Assembly (NCBI RefSeq): GCF_041379045.1
Contig: NZ_CP166871.1
Coordinates: 1,116,001 to 1,180,000 of the forward strand
Length of the DNA: 64,000 nucleotides
Origin: Thalassotalea ponticola
GTDB taxonomy: Bacteria; Pseudomonadota; Gammaproteobacteria; Enterobacterales; Alteromonadaceae
Direction: 5' to 3'
Below are positions 10,056-19,961 of this stretch, piece by piece. The first letter of the stretch is position 1. The number at the start of each line of letters is the position of its first letter. The notes under the pieces were generated by a model. It did no database searches. It worked only from the letters and a program-made list of their open reading frames with translations, and was not told the DNA's origin. A program made the position numbers and the translations under genes.

Positions 10056-12875
10056 ATGAGTGATTATAAACATACTTTAAATCTTCCAGATACCGAGTTC
10101 CCGATGCGTGGTAACTTGCCGCAACGCGAGCCTAAAATGTTAAAAGAGTGGGCTGATAAAGATCTTTACGGTCAAATTCGCGCGGCGAAAAAAGGTAAAA
10201 AGTCATTTATTCTGCATGACGGCCCTCCGTACGCAAACGGCAATATTCACTTAGGTCACGCAGTAAATAAGATTTTAAAAGACGTGATAGTCAAAGCGAA
10301 AACGCTGTCTGACTTTAACTCGCCTTATGTACCAGGTTGGGATTGTCACGGTTTACCGATTGAGCTCGTAGTGGAAAAAAAATGGGGCAAGCCCGGCAAG
10401 AAGCTTGATGCCGCTCAGTTTCGTCAAAAATGTCGCGACTATGCGATGACGCAAGTTGACGGTCAGCGAGAAGACTTTAAGCGTTTAGGGGTTTTTGCTG
10501 ATTGGGATAAGCCGTATCTAACGATGGACTTTGCCACTGAAGCAAACATCATCCGCGCACTGGGTAAAATTACCGAAAACGGGCACCTCCACCAAGGCTT
10601 TAAACCAGTACATTGGTGTACTGACTGTGGTTCGGCATTGGCTGAAGCCGAAGTTGAATACAAAGATAAAGTGTCTCCGGCGATCGATGTCAAATTTAAC
10701 GCCGACGATAGCGTTGCCGATTTATTTGATCACCCGGATGGTCACAAAGGTGAAGGTCAAATAGGCATCGTTATTTGGACCACCACGCCTTGGACGTTAC
10801 CGGCTAACCGCGCTGTTTCGGTTCACCCTGAATTGCAATACAGCTTAGTGCAGGTTTCTACCGAGCAGGGGCCAAAGCGCTTTGTGTTAGCCACTGATTT
10901 GGTCAAAGACTGTATGGATCGCTTTGGTTTTGAAAAATACCATGCACTGGGTTTTTGCCAGGGCCGCGATTTGGAAAATGTACGTGTTCAACACCCGTTT
11001 TACGATATGACCGTGCCGGTTATTTTAGGTGACCACGTTACCACTGACTCTGGTACGGGCTGTGTTCACACCGCGCCAGGCCACGGTGTTGACGATTTTA
11101 ACGTTGGTCGTAACTACGAGTTAGAAGTTGCTAATCCAGTGGGCGCAAACGGGGTGTACTTAGCGGACACGCCATTATTTGCCGGTCAACACGTATTCAA
11201 AGCAAATGACAATGTCGTTGAAGTGTTAAAACAAAACGGCGCATTAGTGCATCACCACGCGTATGAGCATTCATACCCGCATTGCTGGCGTCACAAAACG
11301 CCGATTATTTTCCGTGCGACACCTCAGTGGTTTATCAGCATGGACAAAAACAACTTGCGCAATGACTCGTTGAAAGAAATCGCTAACACCAAATGGATCC
11401 CTGATTGGGGACAAAGCCGCATTGAGAAAATGGTCGAAGGTCGTCCTGATTGGTGTATTTCTCGCCAACGCACCTGGGGTGTACCAATTGCTTTATTTGT
11501 GCACAAAGATACGGGAGCGTTGCACCCTGATTCGGTTGAACTAATTGAAAAGGTCGCCCAACTAGTTGAACAGCAAGGTATTCAGGCGTGGTTTGACTTA
11601 GAGCCAGAGCAGTTAATCGGCGATGATGCAACAGAGTACGTGAAAGTGACCGACACACTTGATGTGTGGTTCGACTCTGGTGTATCTCATTACTCTGTAG
11701 TTGACGCACGTGAAGAGTTTGACAAACGCGCTGATTTGTATTTAGAGGGCAGCGACCAACACCGAGGTTGGTTTATGTCGTCGATGATGTCATCGGTAGC
11801 GATGAACGGCAAAGCACCTTACAGTGAAGTACTGACACACGGTTTTACCGTTGATGTAAACGGGCATAAAATGTCTAAATCGTTGGGCAATGTTGTTACG
11901 CCAAGCGAAGTGACCAATAAAATGGGCGCAGATATTTTGCGTTTGTGGGTGGCATCTGTGAACTACACCCAAGAAATTACCGTATCTGATGAAATATTTA
12001 AGCGTCAGGCTGATGCTTATCGTCGAATTCGCAACACGTCGCGTTTCTTGTTGGCCAACATGAATGGTTTTGAGCCGAACAAACACATGGTTGCCTTAGA
12101 CGATATGGTTGCCCTTGATCGCTGGATTGTGGCCAAAGCAGCTAGCTTGCAAAAAGATATTATTGATGCCTACGACAATTATGAATTCCACGCCGTAGTA
12201 CAAAAGTTAATGAACTTCTGTACAACCGAGCTTGGCGGTTTCTATTTAGATATCATTAAAGATAGACAGTACACTGCAAAAGAAGATTCAGTTGCGCGTC
12301 GTTCGTGTCAATCCGCGTTGTTCTTAATTGCCGAAGCGATGGTGCGTTGGATGGCTCCGATCACCTCATTCACCGCGCAAGAAATTTGGTCAGCGCTACC
12401 AGGCGAACGCGATGAGTTTGTATTTACCGGTGTTTGGTTTGACGGTTTAAAAGAGCTTGACGAGTCTGTTGAATTAAACGATGCGTATTGGACTGATATT
12501 TTAGCCGTGCGTACTGAAGTCAACAAAGCGCTTGAACAAGCTCGACGCGATGAGGTTATTGGTGCGACACTACAAGCTGACGTAACCTTATACGCGACCG
12601 ACGAACTCGCCGCTAAGCTTAACCACTTGCAGCAAGAGTTGCGTTTTGTGTTAATAACGTCATCGGTCAATGTCGTTGTTGAAGCGGCGCCGCAAAGTGC
12701 CTACCAAAGCGCCATTGATGGGTTGTCTGTTGGGGTGACTAAATCAACAGGCCACAAGTGTGAGCGTTGTTGGCACTACACCGATGATGTGGGTACCCAT
12801 ACAGAACACGCAGAGCTTTGCGGTCGCTGTATCACCAACATTGAAGGCGATGGCGAAACACGTCAATTTGCATAA
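10056..12875 (+). CDS. ileS: Isoleucyl-tRNA synthetase
   Basis: 939 residues, class I synthetase that charges tRNA-Ile and edits valine. Motifs: [12 protein letters not shown] (the HIGH motif), CP1 editing domain with [13 protein letters not shown] and [19 protein letters not shown]-like zinc-knuckle region, KMSKS at 605-609, and a C-terminal zinc finger [12 protein letters not shown]...CGRC. The ATG at 10056 gives the same N-terminus as E. coli IleRS (MSDYK), so the in-frame TTG at 10032 is not used. Clear bacterial type I with the C-terminal zinc finger. It precedes lspA by 27 bases, and the pair is usually co-transcribed. Confidence 0.97.
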   Translation: MSDYKHTLNLPDTEFPMRGNLPQREPKMLKEWADKDLYGQIRAAKKGKKSFILHDGPPYANGNIHLGHAVNKILKDVIVKAKTLSDFNSPYVPGWDCHGLPIELVVEKKWGKPGKKLDAAQFRQKCRDYAMTQVDGQREDFKRLGVFADWDKPYLTMDFATEANIIRALGKITENGHLHQGFKPVHWCTDCGSALAEAEVEYKDKVSPAIDVKFNADDSVADLFDHPDGHKGEGQIGIVIWTTTPWTLPANRAVSVHPELQYSLVQVSTEQGPKRFVLATDLVKDCMDRFGFEKYHALGFCQGRDLENVRVQHPFYDMTVPVILGDHVTTDSGTGCVHTAPGHGVDDFNVGRNYELEVANPVGANGVYLADTPLFAGQHVFKANDNVVEVLKQNGALVHHHAYEHSYPHCWRHKTPIIFRATPQWFISMDKNNLRNDSLKEIANTKWIPDWGQSRIEKMVEGRPDWCISRQRTWGVPIALFVHKDTGALHPDSVELIEKVAQLVEQQGIQAWFDLEPEQLIGDDATEYVKVTDTLDVWFDSGVSHYSVVDAREEFDKRADLYLEGSDQHRGWFMSSMMSSVAMNGKAPYSEVLTHGFTVDVNGHKMSKSLGNVVTPSEVTNKMGADILRLWVASVNYTQEITVSDEIFKRQADAYRRIRNTSRFLLANMNGFEPNKHMVALDDMVALDRWIVAKAASLQKDIIDAYDNYEFHAVVQKLMNFCTTELGGFYLDIIKDRQYTAKEDSVARRSCQSALFLIAEAMVRWMAPITSFTAQEIWSALPGERDEFVFTGVWFDGLKELDESVELNDAYWTDILAVRTEVNKALEQARRDEVIGATLQADVTLYATDELAAKLNHLQQELRFVLITSSVNVVVEAAPQSAYQSAIDGLSVGVTKSTGHKCERCWHYTDDVGTHTEHAELCGRCITNIEGDGETRQFA

Positions 12876-12902
12876 GTTAACGAGTAACGAAGAAGTAGTC
12901 TG

Positions 12903-13415
12903 ATGGCACATATTTTTAAACAAACAGGGTTGCGCTGGCTGTGGCTAGCGCTGTTGATGCTTATTGTTGATCAAGCCACCAAGCAATTGGTGGTGGCAAC
13001 CATGGATTATCGACAAAGTATCGCCGTCATGCCGTTTTTTAATTTGACCTATGTACACAACACCGGCGCTGCATTTAGCTTTTTAGCTGACCAAGGTGGC
13101 TGGCAGCGTTGGTTTTTTTCAGCGATAGCGGCGCTGATGAGTGTGTTGTTGGTGGTTTGGATGGCGAAAACCCCGAAACAGCAAAAGCTGATCAGTATTG
13201 CCTTTGCGCTCATTTTAAGTGGTGCATTGGGTAATCTTATTGATCGCTTGATGTTTGGCTATGTTATCGATTTTCTAGACTTTTACCTAGGAAATTACCA
13301 TTGGCCAGCGTTCAACGTTGCTGATTCAGCGATCTTTGTTGGTGCTGCGCTGATGATTTTCGACGCCTTTACCAGTGATGATAAAACAACGCTTAATGCC
13401 CAGTCTCAAGAGTAG
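12903..13415 (+). CDS. lspA: Lipoprotein signal peptidase II
   Basis: 170 residues with four membrane segments. It is the aspartic protease that removes the signal peptide of diacylglycerylated prolipoproteins. The family motifs VDQATK, NTGAAFSF, GNLIDR and FNVADS, the last two containing the catalytic Asp pair, are all present. It acts just after Lgt (3.7 kb in this window). The gene is 27 bases after ileS and 6 bases before fkpB. Confidence 0.96.
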   Translation: MAHIFKQTGLRWLWLALLMLIVDQATKQLVVATMDYRQSIAVMPFFNLTYVHNTGAAFSFLADQGGWQRWFFSAIAALMSVLLVVWMAKTPKQQKLISIAFALILSGALGNLIDRLMFGYVIDFLDFYLGNYHWPAFNVADSAIFVGAALMIFDAFTSDDKTTLNAQSQE

Positions 13416-13421
13416 TATTTT

Positions 13422-13856
13422 ATGAGTGAAGTAACCGTTTCAGAAAACAGCAGTTTGTTAATGCATATCACCATGACCTTGTCAGATGGCTCTGCCGCTG
13501 ACAGCACCAAAGTGAACAACAAACCTGCCCGCGTCAATTTAGGTGACAGCAGTATCTCACCGGCATTTGAGCAGCAATTGCTCGGTTTGAAGCAAGGCGA
13601 TGAGAAAGAGTTTACCCTAGAAGCAAAAGATGCATTTGGTGAGGTAAACCCCGAAAATATTCACTATGTTGACCGCCAGCGATTTACCGCTGAAACGCTA
13701 CCGGAAGTAGGCGCGATTATGACCTTTACCGCTCCTGGTGGCGAAATTCCGGGCGTTATTCGAGAAGTTAATGACCTCGCTGTTACTGTCGACTTTAATC
13801 ACCCTTTGGCGGGGCAAACGATTAACTTCGCGGTTGAAGTGGTTGAAATATTATAA
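13422..13856 (+). CDS. fkpB: FKBP-type peptidyl-prolyl cis-trans isomerase (SlpA/FkpB)
   Basis: 144 residues. It is a cytoplasmic SlyD-like PPIase with an insert-in-flap chaperone domain. Visible features are the first strand region MHITMTLSDGSAADST, the FKBP core PARVNLGDSSISPAFEQQLLG and the IF-domain AFGEVNPENIHYVDR. It lacks the His-rich metal tail of SlyD, which fits FkpB. Position between lspA and ispH is the conserved one in Enterobacterales and Alteromonadales. Confidence 0.93.
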   Translation: MSEVTVSENSSLLMHITMTLSDGSAADSTKVNNKPARVNLGDSSISPAFEQQLLGLKQGDEKEFTLEAKDAFGEVNPENIHYVDRQRFTAETLPEVGAIMTFTAPGGEIPGVIREVNDLAVTVDFNHPLAGQTINFAVEVVEIL

Positions 13857-13868
13857 AGGGCACAAGCT

Positions 13869-14798
13869 ATGGAAATTGTTTTAGCTAATCCGAGAGGTTT
13901 TTGCGCCGGTGTAGATCGAGCAATCAGTATTGTTGATCGCGCATTGGATATTTTTGGCGCGCCAATTTATGTGCGTCACGAAGTTGTGCACAATAAGTTT
14001 GTGGTCAATGGCCTTAAGCAGCGCGGTGCAGTTTTTGTTGATCAATTATCTGAAGTACCGGACGACAGCACTGTGATATTTTCGGCTCATGGCGTGTCGA
14101 AAAAGGTCCGTCAAGAAGCCAAAGACCGAGGCTTAAAAGTATTTGATGCAACGTGTCCATTGGTGACAAAAGTACACATGGAAGTAACCCGTGCTTCGCG
14201 TAAAAATCACGAGTGTGTTCTCATCGGTCACGCCGGTCACCCTGAAGTAGAAGGGACGATGGGCCAGTATGAGTCTGAACAAGGCGGTATTTATTTGGTC
14301 GAATCGGTTGCCGATGTTGACGCATTGCAAGTAAAGAACCCCGACGTTCTGTTTTACTGCTCGCAAACCACCTTATCGGTTGACGATACCGCTCAGGTCG
14401 TTGACGCATTGCGCGCGAAGTTTCCAAATATTGAAGGTCCGCGCAAAGACGACATTTGTTATGCGACACAAAACCGACAAGATGCCGTGCGCTCTATCGC
14501 CCAAAAAGTACAGCTATTGCTTGTGGTTGGCGCCAAAAACAGCTCCAACTCAAATCGCTTGCGCGAGCTAGCCGATAAAATGGGTACAACGGCTTACTTG
14601 ATTGATGGCGCAACCGATATCGAACAGCAGTGGCTTGAGCAAATTGACTCTGTTGGTGTAACGGCTGGGGCATCGGCACCTGAGGTATTGGTAACAGAAG
14701 TTGTTGATCGCCTCAAGGCTTTGGGCGGTCGAGTGGTTATCGAAAACCCAGGTAGAGAAGAAACCACGGTATTTGCCGTACCGGCAGAGCTCAAGTAA
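13869..14798 (+). CDS. ispH: 4-hydroxy-3-methylbut-2-enyl diphosphate reductase
   Basis: 309 residues. It is the last enzyme of the MEP isoprenoid pathway, reducing HMBPP to IPP and DMAPP with a [4Fe-4S] cluster. The three cluster cysteines are in [13 protein letters not shown] (Cys12), [11 protein letters not shown] and [11 protein letters not shown]. The substrate-binding NSSNSNRL and the acid-base Glu region follow family order. An SD-like AAAGGG lies upstream of the ATG. It closes the ribF-to-ispH run, which ends at a strong terminator. Confidence 0.97.
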   Translation: MEIVLANPRGFCAGVDRAISIVDRALDIFGAPIYVRHEVVHNKFVVNGLKQRGAVFVDQLSEVPDDSTVIFSAHGVSKKVRQEAKDRGLKVFDATCPLVTKVHMEVTRASRKNHECVLIGHAGHPEVEGTMGQYESEQGGIYLVESVADVDALQVKNPDVLFYCSQTTLSVDDTAQVVDALRAKFPNIEGPRKDDICYATQNRQDAVRSIAQKVQLLLVVGAKNSSNSNRLRELADKMGTTAYLIDGATDIEQQWLEQIDSVGVTAGASAPEVLVTEVVDRLKALGGRVVIENPGREETTVFAVPAELK

Positions 14799-14828
14799 CT
14801 CGCTTCACGTATTGCTTGTACCGCACTG

Positions 14829-14857
14829 AAAAGCTCGCATTAGCGAGCTTTTTTTTT
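14829..14857 (+). terminator. Rho-independent terminator after ispH
   Basis: AAAAGCTCGC / GCGAGCTTTT (14829-14838 and 14843-14852) with a 4-nt loop, followed by a continuous T run. Confidence 0.9.
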
Positions 14858-15039
14858 ATGGCTAATAACAACGTAAAACCAACAACGCTAAGGTTAAATT
14901 GGAGTCACAGTCACTTTCGCTGTTCTGAGTTCTATAATTTGGATGTGGAAATAGCAACGGGTGCTTTTAGCACTCGAGCGGTTGTACCGCTGGTCACCGC
15001 TTGTAATAGAGATATCAACAATACAAGGATGTAGAATCG

Positions 15040-15702
15040 ATGTACTCATTATTTTTATCTGTCAGCGCTTGTCTCGTGCTGTGTATTCTCGCGATAGCTG
15101 ATTGCGTTCGCTTTGTTACGGCTAAATCATTACCTACACGAAGTTGGTTTCGCCAGCGCGGCGTAACCTTAATTGAATTATTAGTGGTGATTACTATTAT
15201 CGCTATACTATCCACATTTGCCTTGCCAAGCTTCAAACAAATGTGGTTAAAGAGCGTAGTCACAGCTGAAACTACTCGTTGGCAGCAAGCGTTTTCGTTT
15301 GCCCGTCAATCAGCCATTTCGCTGTCGTCTATCGTCACTTTGTGTCCGAGTATAGACGGAAAAAGCTGCGCTAAATTTTGGCATCAAGGGGCAATCGTAT
15401 TTAGCGACAGTGACGGCAATAAGCAAGTCTCGACTAACGAGCACATCCTGTACCGCATCACGCCTAGTTCAGATAAAATACGATTGACTTGGCGAGCCTT
15501 TCAAAACAGAAATTACGTGCAATATCAGCATAATGGTTTTACTTGGTACCAAAACGGTACATTGCGCTTATGTGTAAAAGGCGAGTCTCAACACTATAAC
15601 AGAGCGCTGATTATTACCCGTTCAGGGCGTATACGTGTCTCTAAAGATAGTAACGGTGATGGCATTCACGAGGATGCCAATGGGGTTGATGTACAGTGTT
15701 AG
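15040..15702 (+). CDS. Type IV minor pilin, FimT/FimU (GspH) type, cluster 1
   Basis: 220 residues. The class III prepilin motif is QRG/VTLIELLVVITIIAIL: cleavage after Gly and N-methylation expected, Glu5 present. The rest looks like GspH/FimT, with FARQSAI and ending with GVDVQC and a disulfide-forming C-terminus. It is odd in having about 43 residues before the cleavage site, including an additional hydrophobic stretch (LFLSVSACLVLCILAIADCV). No internal ATG, GTG or TTG with a ribosome site gives the usual short leader, and AAGGA precedes the ATG. It is convergent with pilE of the same cluster. FimT-type pilins initiate or cap minor-pilin complexes. Confidence 0.85.
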   Translation: MYSLFLSVSACLVLCILAIADCVRFVTAKSLPTRSWFRQRGVTLIELLVVITIIAILSTFALPSFKQMWLKSVVTAETTRWQQAFSFARQSAISLSSIVTLCPSIDGKSCAKFWHQGAIVFSDSDGNKQVSTNEHILYRITPSSDKIRLTWRAFQNRNYVQYQHNGFTWYQNGTLRLCVKGESQHYNRALIITRSGRIRVSKDSNGDGIHEDANGVDVQC

Positions 15703-15900
15703 GGCGCATTACTCTTTGTTTAATATTTCTACTGAGCGACGAAATCGTTTAAATAAAGGCACAAATGATGTTGTTTCGTCGCCTAAATTCATCAGTTTTA
15801 ACGCCGAGTCAAACGACTTTCGTCTCAGCCCAAGTAGCTCATTGTAGAACATCTAAACAAAACTCAACACGCCCTGGGGGGCTATTGCACTTTGCGGCTC

Positions 15901-16353
15901 TTATAAGCAGTGCGTGTTTATTTGGCCTAAGTGATCAAATGCTTGTAATTGTTGCACGTGATCAATCACAAATACGGCACACTGTGTATCGCGCAGCTGT
16001 TGCCCCCGGGCGCGTGCCGTTATCACAAATTTATCCACGGAGTGCTTAGCAAAGGTTTTTACCGTCACTGTTAAGCTGTAGTGTTGAGCAAAGCTAAGAC
16101 TGGTAATTGGCCAATCAGTGTCAGCAAATACTTGTAAATCCTGGTGATAATAGCCGTGGTCAGCAAAAAATTGCATTTGCTTTATCGCCAATTCTATTAA
16201 GCTTTGTCGCGCATCATTGCGATGTATTTTCAATATCCAAGACTGATAATAATTAACACTGATCACCGCCATAATGGCGACGATAGCGAGGGTGATGAGT
16301 AACTCAATTAAAGTAAATCCCGCTTTTGTACGCACTGTTATTAACGTTGTCAT
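15901..16353 (-). CDS. pilE: Type IV minor pilin PilE-like, cluster 1
   Basis: 150 residues with the prepilin motif KAG/FTLIELLITLAIVAIMAVI (Glu5 present) and the PilE-type pattern YYQSW...RNDARQSLIELA.KQ. Two cysteines near the C-terminus (DTQCAVF and THC) can form the D-region disulfide. The same positions are found in the cluster 2 homologue at 24041. It is the last gene of the minus-strand block pilV-pilW-pilX-pilE. The 84 bases to pilX contain no terminator. Minor pilins of this type prime pilus assembly and alter adhesion. Confidence 0.88.
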   Translation of the reverse strand: MTTLITVRTKAGFTLIELLITLAIVAIMAVISVNYYQSWILKIHRNDARQSLIELAIKQMQFFADHGYYHQDLQVFADTDWPITSLSFAQHYSLTVTVKTFAKHSVDKFVITARARGQQLRDTQCAVFVIDHVQQLQAFDHLGQINTHCL

Positions 16354-16437
16354 CGCCTGATTTCCTTTGCTTTTGATGTGTCATATCACATACTGAGTAG
16401 ATAATTCGTATCTCGCCTAGTTGACAGGAGTTGCCGC

Positions 16438-16941
16438 TTATGGGGCATTATTGGCCACCACCTCAATCGCGATGAGGTGTACCTGTTGAAAATGGGCATC
16501 ATTATTCACTTTGGTTCGGGTAAACAGGTGAAATAAGTGATGTCTGGGTAACGATGTAGCTGAATTACTGCCGCCGCTGATGTTGTTGTCACTTTTACCT
16601 AAGTACACGGCAACGATTTCTGAGTTATCTGATACTCGCTCACCAGTTTGCCAATCTACTAGGTCAAGTGTTAATGAATTATCAATACCGCGATAAAAGC
16701 CTTGTATAGCGGTGAGGTCATTGCCGTTTGCTATGTATTGTTGTAGCTTGTTTTTTCCGTAGCGATATAACGCTTCGCTATTGGCATGAGCACGCTGCTG
16801 ATTGAAAAAAGACTTAAGCTGCGCACTTTGATTTAGCCCCGTTTTATAAATGGCGTTGGCGACAAATAACACGATAACCAATAATATCAAGACAAAAATT
16901 AATACAGAGCCTCGCGGGTGGTTGATGGCGGCGGTTGGCAT
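16438..16941 (-). CDS. Type IV pilus minor pilin PilX-like, cluster 1
   Basis: 167 residues from the ATG at 16941. HPRG/SVLIFVLILLVIVLF is a PilX/GspK-like prepilin segment lacking the usual Glu5. This start has GGAGAG seven bases upstream (16948-16953 on minus) and leaves a normal 11-residue leader. A second ATG at 17097, directly after the pilW stop codon, would add 52 polar residues before the leader. It has no ribosome site, so it is less likely. The Pro-Arg-Gly cleavage site and the following QQRAHANSEALYR fit PilX. No function beyond minor pilin can be read. Confidence 0.8.
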   Translation of the reverse strand: MPTAAINHPRGSVLIFVLILLVIVLFVANAIYKTGLNQSAQLKSFFNQQRAHANSEALYRYGKNKLQQYIANGNDLTAIQGFYRGIDNSLTLDLVDWQTGERVSDNSEIVAVYLGKSDNNISGGSNSATSLPRHHLFHLFTRTKVNNDAHFQQVHLIAIEVVANNAP

Positions 16942-17097
16942 TTTTTTCTCTCCGTGATAAACATGTGTATTCGTGACACTAGACTGCATTTCTGTGTCGT
17001 TTGCTAATACGTCATTGTTGATCTCTGCCAATAGCGTTTCTAGGGTGCGGGTTAATTCGCTTAATGGCGTGTCGCTAAGTGATTTGCCGCCGTCCAT

Positions 17098-18051
17098 TTA
17101 GTACAATAAGAACGTTTTTTTGAAGCGCTGTCGGTAAAAATTGTCGTTGACGCTGTAAACTGCGTTGCCAATGAGATAACTTTGCTTGTCGACATGTTCT
17201 CGATCTCGGCACAATGAGCGCACCAGCAATTCTACCTCTATTGATCTAACAGCCGGCCAATTGGTATTACTGTCGGCGACTTGGTAGTTGTCAATAATCA
17301 TATCTCCATCTAGATCGAGCCCCAGTGTTACTTGTAAATGTTCAACACCGCGTAATAGCTCTTCTGGTGTCGGTAGCCCTTGCTTAACGGTTTGCCAAAA
17401 CAATGAGGGGATAGGTAGGCCATGACATAACTGGTTGCTGTCACCAATATAATAACTGTGGGTAAATACTTGATGTTGAGTGCCTGAGTTAAGCGTGTTA
17501 CTGCTTAGCGCACTATCTTTACCAAAGTAAAAACGAGACTGGACGCCATTGGTTTTAACGTACAAGTGGTTGGCATTGAACGCGGTGGGTAATTCGTGTT
17601 TTACACCGCGTAGGGTCAAAATATCTCCATGTATATAGCCATCTTGGGCAATACACGGATAGTTTTGCGTACCGTCGTTAACGACAAAAACCGTTTGTTG
17701 TATTGCGCTTGACCAACTTCGAGAGTTAGCCAGACATTCATCGCTGATGGTACTGATATAGGCACTACCCGATAATTGTGTGTGTTGCATTAAGGTCCGC
17801 CAATAGCGAACTTCTTTGATGTCATGGGCGATTAAGGCAAAGGCGAAGCGCGCCGTTTCACTGATGTCATTTAATTGACGATGGTAATGCGCGCGTTTGT
17901 TGACAGCGACCAAACTTGACACTGCCAATGACAAAATAAATAGACCGAGCGATAAGCTTATCATCAGCTCAACTAAACTTATGCCTTTGATTAATCGGTC
18001 GTTACAGCGAGCTTTTTTGTCCTCTATTTTCTGCACTGTCATGGTTGTCAT
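17098..18051 (-). CDS. pilW: Type IV pilus minor pilin PilW-like, cluster 1
   Basis: 317 residues. Prepilin motif IKG/ISLVELMISLSLGLFILSLAV, then the PilW pattern LNDISETARFAFALIAHDIKEVRYWRT. ATG overlaps the pilV stop (ATGA), so the two are translationally coupled. Cysteines are scattered through the globular part. PilW joins PilV, PilX and FimU in the minor-pilin priming complex at the pilus tip. Confidence 0.88.
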   Translation of the reverse strand: MTTMTVQKIEDKKARCNDRLIKGISLVELMISLSLGLFILSLAVSSLVAVNKRAHYHRQLNDISETARFAFALIAHDIKEVRYWRTLMQHTQLSGSAYISTISDECLANSRSWSSAIQQTVFVVNDGTQNYPCIAQDGYIHGDILTLRGVKHELPTAFNANHLYVKTNGVQSRFYFGKDSALSSNTLNSGTQHQVFTHSYYIGDSNQLCHGLPIPSLFWQTVKQGLPTPEELLRGVEHLQVTLGLDLDGDMIIDNYQVADSNTNWPAVRSIEVELLVRSLCRDREHVDKQSYLIGNAVYSVNDNFYRQRFKKTFLLY

Positions 18052-18536
18052 TCAATTGTATAGTGTACACACTGGTAATTTGCGTTATTTGCAGGACAAG
18101 GCTCACTGGCGATATTGACACTGCTTAGACGTTGGCTATAAGACCAATAAACGCTAACGTCAATGCGATTGGCATTGGCGCTTACCACACTGGCCGCATT
18201 AGGCAGTTCGCGAGCCAGGTCTTGTTGCCAATCGATTAATTGGTATTTAGCCATATCTACCGGGTCGCATTGACTTACTTGGCAATCGACATTGAGTATC
18301 GCCTGTGTACTCGAATGGGTGTACTTATCAGCGTGCAGTGGGTTTGCGCGAATATACGCTAACATATTGGCAATAAAAGCGTGTGCTTTAATACTGGCCA
18401 AATGATGTTGGTGTAATGAAATACTGTGCAGGTGGACTCTTAACACGCCCATCATGACTATGCTGAGAAGAATTAAGCCGATCAACAATTCAATTAGCGA
18501 GTAGCCTTTTTGATCGCCAACCATAGCCTTTATCAT
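18048..18536 (-). CDS. pilV: Type IV pilus minor pilin PilV-like, cluster 1
   Basis: 162 residues. Prepilin motif QKG/YSLIELLIGLILLSIVMMG, PilV-like HHLASIKAHAFIANMLAYIRANP, and a cysteine-rich C-terminus (CPANNANYQCVHY). It is the first gene of the minus-strand block. The leader carries ACAAGGATGTA (18540-18550 on minus), an 11-mer also found in the leader of fimT at 15023-15033. Normal size for PilV, unlike its 691-residue counterpart in cluster 2. Confidence 0.87.
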   Translation of the reverse strand: MIKAMVGDQKGYSLIELLIGLILLSIVMMGVLRVHLHSISLHQHHLASIKAHAFIANMLAYIRANPLHADKYTHSSTQAILNVDCQVSQCDPVDMAKYQLIDWQQDLARELPNAASVVSANANRIDVSVYWSYSQRLSSVNIASEPCPANNANYQCVHYTIE

Positions 18537-19382
18537 AAATACATCCTTGTAATTGTTTTAGTCATAACAGTTAAATGTTTTAGCTACGTAAAACAGCACC
18601 ACAAAAAACAGAACCTCGTAAACCATGGTCATTTGAATTAACCCAATCAAAATATGGGCTGTAAACAGCTATTGAGTACCGCAGGTGACATAATGTGGCT
18701 GATCAAAAGTCTAGTTTGAACTGTAAAAATTGCTTGTGTTGATGAGTAATTTATAAGGGGCAGAGTATCGAAGATATGGTTAATCGCTGTGGCCAATGTT
18801 ATTTTTTAAAGTATTCAAATTACCCGTCAAATGGTCACACTTATCAACATGAGAAGCGCCTTACTGCCGTTTAACCGCATTACAGGCACTAGCTTCGTTC
18901 TATCAATAAGCACTAACTATAAGCGCTAACTGTCAGCAGTAACTGTAAACAGTGTGCTCAAGGCATTTCGACCATTAAAGGCGAGTGTATAAGAGCTAAT
19001 TGACTTGCTTATAAATGATAAAAAATAGCGGCTATTAACGAGAGTTGTGTATTAATGTACATACTCAAACTTACACACTTAATTAGGCGCAGAACAGACG
19101 GCGTTTGCGATGCACTCTCGCTTGTGAAAAATGTGTAAACATTGATGAAAAACAGCCCGTTAGCGATCATAAATGACAATAAAAACTAGCGCATATAGAA
19201 TTAATGTGCTACGTTGTTTAAAGGTCGTAAAAATAGCGATCAAGCGGTATCAAACCGTACACACTAGGATGCGGTGTATTGGTTTGTTTATTTATCTAAA
19301 AAAACTAAATTGGATGTTCAAGCGATACAAGGGAAGCGCTTCTGTAGATAGGATTGTGTCTACAGATGGGGTATTGGAAATA
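18537..19382. other. Divergent regulatory region between the two pilin clusters
   Basis: 846 bases between pilV of cluster 1 (minus) and fimT of cluster 2 (plus). AT-rich, with no convincing gene. Short tandem-like runs of TAACT/AACTGT at 18910-18955 are visible. The frame that runs into fimT from 19173 encodes basic low-complexity residues and lacks a ribosome site, so it is treated as leader. Confidence 0.5.
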
Positions 19383-19961
19383 ATGAAAAAAATAAACGGC
19401 ATCACACTTATTGAATTATTAGTCACTATATTCGTGTTGAGTATATTGGTGAGCGTTGCCGTGCCCAGCTTTCTTGACTCTCTAAGAAAACAAAAATTAA
19501 TTAGTGCCGCCGAACAAATGTACTCGTTTGTTCAACAAGCGCGCTCTGAGTCCCTCGCTCGCTCCGAACCCATTTTTGTTAACCTCGCATCTTTAAATAC
19601 ATCCTCGTGGTCGTACGGGATGAAGGGGGAAGCTTGTAACCCCACCATTACGTCAAATACCGATTCAGCAGCCTGCGTTTTAGTTGTTGATGACGGTGAC
19701 GGAGTATTTAACGCAGCTGCTGACAGTGTCATACATCGCGTAGACGGCAGTGAACACGACAATATCAACTTAAGCCTAAAAAACGGTAGCGGTAGTACCG
19801 CACAAATCGTATTTGATCCTGCGCGAGGCACAGTTGATGCAAGCCAAGACTTTAAATTTTACAATCAACAACAACAGTCAGTGGTCGTGCGCGTTAATAA
19901 ATTGGGTATTGTCAAAATTTGTTCTGACGATTATGCGGAGTATAAATCATGCAACGCGTAA
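19383..19961 (+). CDS. Type IV minor pilin, FimT/FimU (GspH) type, cluster 2
   Basis: 192 residues from the ATG at 19383: MKKING/ITLIELLVTIFVLSILV, a normal six-residue prepilin leader with Glu5. GspH-type body with QQARSESLARSEPIFVNL. An upstream in-frame ATG at 19173 would add 70 residues but lacks any ribosome site. The C-terminus (KICSDDYAEYKSCNA) contains a likely disulfide pair. It overlaps pilW by 13 bases and starts a five-gene operon. Confidence 0.88.
   Translation: MKKINGITLIELLVTIFVLSILVSVAVPSFLDSLRKQKLISAAEQMYSFVQQARSESLARSEPIFVNLASLNTSSWSYGMKGEACNPTITSNTDSAACVLVVDDGDGVFNAAADSVIHRVDGSEHDNINLSLKNGSGSTAQIVFDPARGTVDASQDFKFYNQQQQSVVVRVNKLGIVKICSDDYAEYKSCNA

Noticed and set aside
15765..16049. 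Plus-strand frame between fimT and pilE
   Set aside because: It overlaps the pilE coding sequence on the other strand and has no ribosome site or recognisable motif.
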